This document shows positions 12,789 to 13,512 of a stretch of 13,512 bases of DNA, one piece after another. The stretch is taken from contig DASWCW010000248.1 of NCBI GenBank assembly GCA_036395835.1, forward strand, positions 1-13,512, in the 5' to 3' direction. Made by a program: the position numbers and the translations under genes. Below the pieces are notes generated by a model. It was given only the letters and a program-made list of their open reading frames with translations, made no database searches and was not told the DNA's origin. How positions within the stretch are numbered: the stretch's first letter is position 1; every line of letters starts with the position of its first letter. The stretch comes from AP-16 sp036395835 (GTDB lineage Bacteria; Pseudomonadota; Alphaproteobacteria; Rhizobiales; Xanthobacteraceae).

Positions 12789-13512
12789 TCAGATTTTTCG
12801 GAACGTCCTCGAGACATAGTCTCGGATGCGGCTGACGGTTTCCGGCGCAAACCAGATTTCATCCGCCGCCGCGTCGAACGCGGGCCCATATCTCTGCAGC
12901 TGATCTAGCAGCGGCTGGCGAGCTTGGCTCTTGCTCAAGGCGAAGGCCGCCGGCGACAGCGACGCGAGCGATCGCGCCGCCTCGACCGCACTCTCGAGCA
13001 GCATTTCCGGATCGACGATCGCATCGACGAGCCCGCGGGTCGCGGCGGCTTCCGCCGGATATCTGCCGCCGCCGAAGATCACCTCGCGAAAATAGGCGGG
13101 CACGGCGGTGAATCGCATGATCTCCAGCGCAATCGCCGGAAACGGCAGACCGACCAGCAGCTCGGTCACGCCGATCCGTCCCGGGCCGCGCACCATCAGC
13201 CGCTGATCGGCAGCACACGCCAATACGCAGCCGCCGGCGATGGCATGGCCGTTGATCGCCGCGACCACGGGCTTGGGATAGAAGAACACCACGTCGAACA
13301 GCTTGCGCAGCACCGGAAGGAAGTCCCGCAGATAGCCGGCGCCGCCATCGAGCGCGCGGACGAGATCGACCCCTGCCGAAAAAATCCCGGCCTGTCCCGT
13401 CAATACCACGGCCTGGGCCGCGGACGTGCCGAGCTCCTCGAGCCGCCGCGTGATGTGCTTGCACAGCTCGATATCCAGCGCATTGACCTTGCCGTGGCTC
13501 ATCTTGAGCACG
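12789..13512 (-). CDS. enoyl-CoA hydratase/isomerase family protein, 5' end outside the window
   Basis: A crotonase-fold protein cut at its N-terminus by the right edge; 240 residues are visible, and the true start is probably some tens of bases further out because homology is already under way at SHGKVNALDIELC. It shows the first oxyanion loop GIFSAGVDLVRAL, the second loop NGHAIAGGCVLAC, and GRIGVTELLVGLPFP. By eye, the first hydratase glutamate is Val (in GGCVL) while the second is kept (Glu in VTELL). One glutamate at that place is the pattern of delta3-delta2 enoyl-CoA isomerases, so isomerase or another crotonase activity is as likely as hydration. It is convergent with metY and ends FRKI at TGA 12789-12791. 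Confidence 0.85.
   Translation of the reverse strand, partial: VLKMSHGKVNALDIELCKHITRRLEELGTSAAQAVVLTGQAGIFSAGVDLVRALDGGAGYLRDFLPVLRKLFDVVFFYPKPVVAAINGHAIAGGCVLACAADQRLMVRGPGRIGVTELLVGLPFPAIALEIMRFTAVPAYFREVIFGGGRYPAEAAATRGLVDAIVDPEMLLESAVEAARSLASLSPAAFALSKSQARQPLLDQLQRYGPAFDAAADEIWFAPETVSRIRDYVSRTFRKI

Noticed and set aside
1..13512. CRISPR array, phage, insertion sequence or defence genes
   Set aside because: No regularly spaced direct repeats, transposase or integrase frames, or nuclease/toxin motifs were seen; the genes are core metabolism and translation.

Overview
The window is GC-rich DNA whose gene content and order fit an alphaproteobacterium of the order Hyphomicrobiales (Rhizobiales). 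The likely neighbourhood is Bradyrhizobium/Xanthobacteraceae. The reasons are the protein styles (RpsI beginning MAETMQSLDQL, short PII and GlnA, PaaI, ECHDC3-like and CoA-binding proteins) and the linkages tig-clpP-clpX, nnrD/glnB/glnA and rplM-rpsI. The genus call is inference from remembered families, not from a search. Most of the window is core chromosome. I see no phage, transposase, CRISPR array or defence island.

Left third, all on the minus strand. The order of transcription is a bifunctional NAD(P)HX epimerase/dehydratase, then tRNA-Leu(UAG), tig, clpP and clpX; clpX is cut by the window start. This is a protein-folding and protein-turnover block. Two small dyads sit between the tRNA and tig.

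Centre, plus strand. glnB (PII) and glnA (type I glutamine synthetase with its adenylylation tyrosine) form a nitrogen-assimilation operon. A near-ideal sigma-54 -24/-12 element precedes it, an NtrC-like dyad lies about 120 bp upstream of the predicted start point, and a strong intrinsic terminator follows it. Next come two small minus-strand genes (a predicted tail-anchored protein and an exported LTxxQ/Spy-like protein), separated by palindromic intergenic repeats. The minus-strand ribosomal pair rplM-rpsI follows.

Right third. A PaaI-type hotdog thioesterase (minus) is broken by a frameshift in a short CG repeat. Divergent from it is a tightly packed plus-strand group: an ECHDC3-like crotonase homologue lacking both usual catalytic glutamates, a two-helix membrane protein and a secreted four-cysteine protein. 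Then come a CoA-binding-fold protein and O-acetylhomoserine sulfhydrylase (methionine/cysteine synthesis). A second, partial crotonase-fold gene (minus) runs off the right edge and keeps only one catalytic glutamate.

The most useful points beyond routine annotation are the frameshifted thioesterase, the complete NtrC/sigma-54 control region of glnB, a family of diverged palindromic repeats at gene 3' ends, a symmetric operator candidate in the thioesterase/crotonase divergent promoter, and a strong hairpin just ahead of the CoA-binding gene. I did not find a clearly new biological system.
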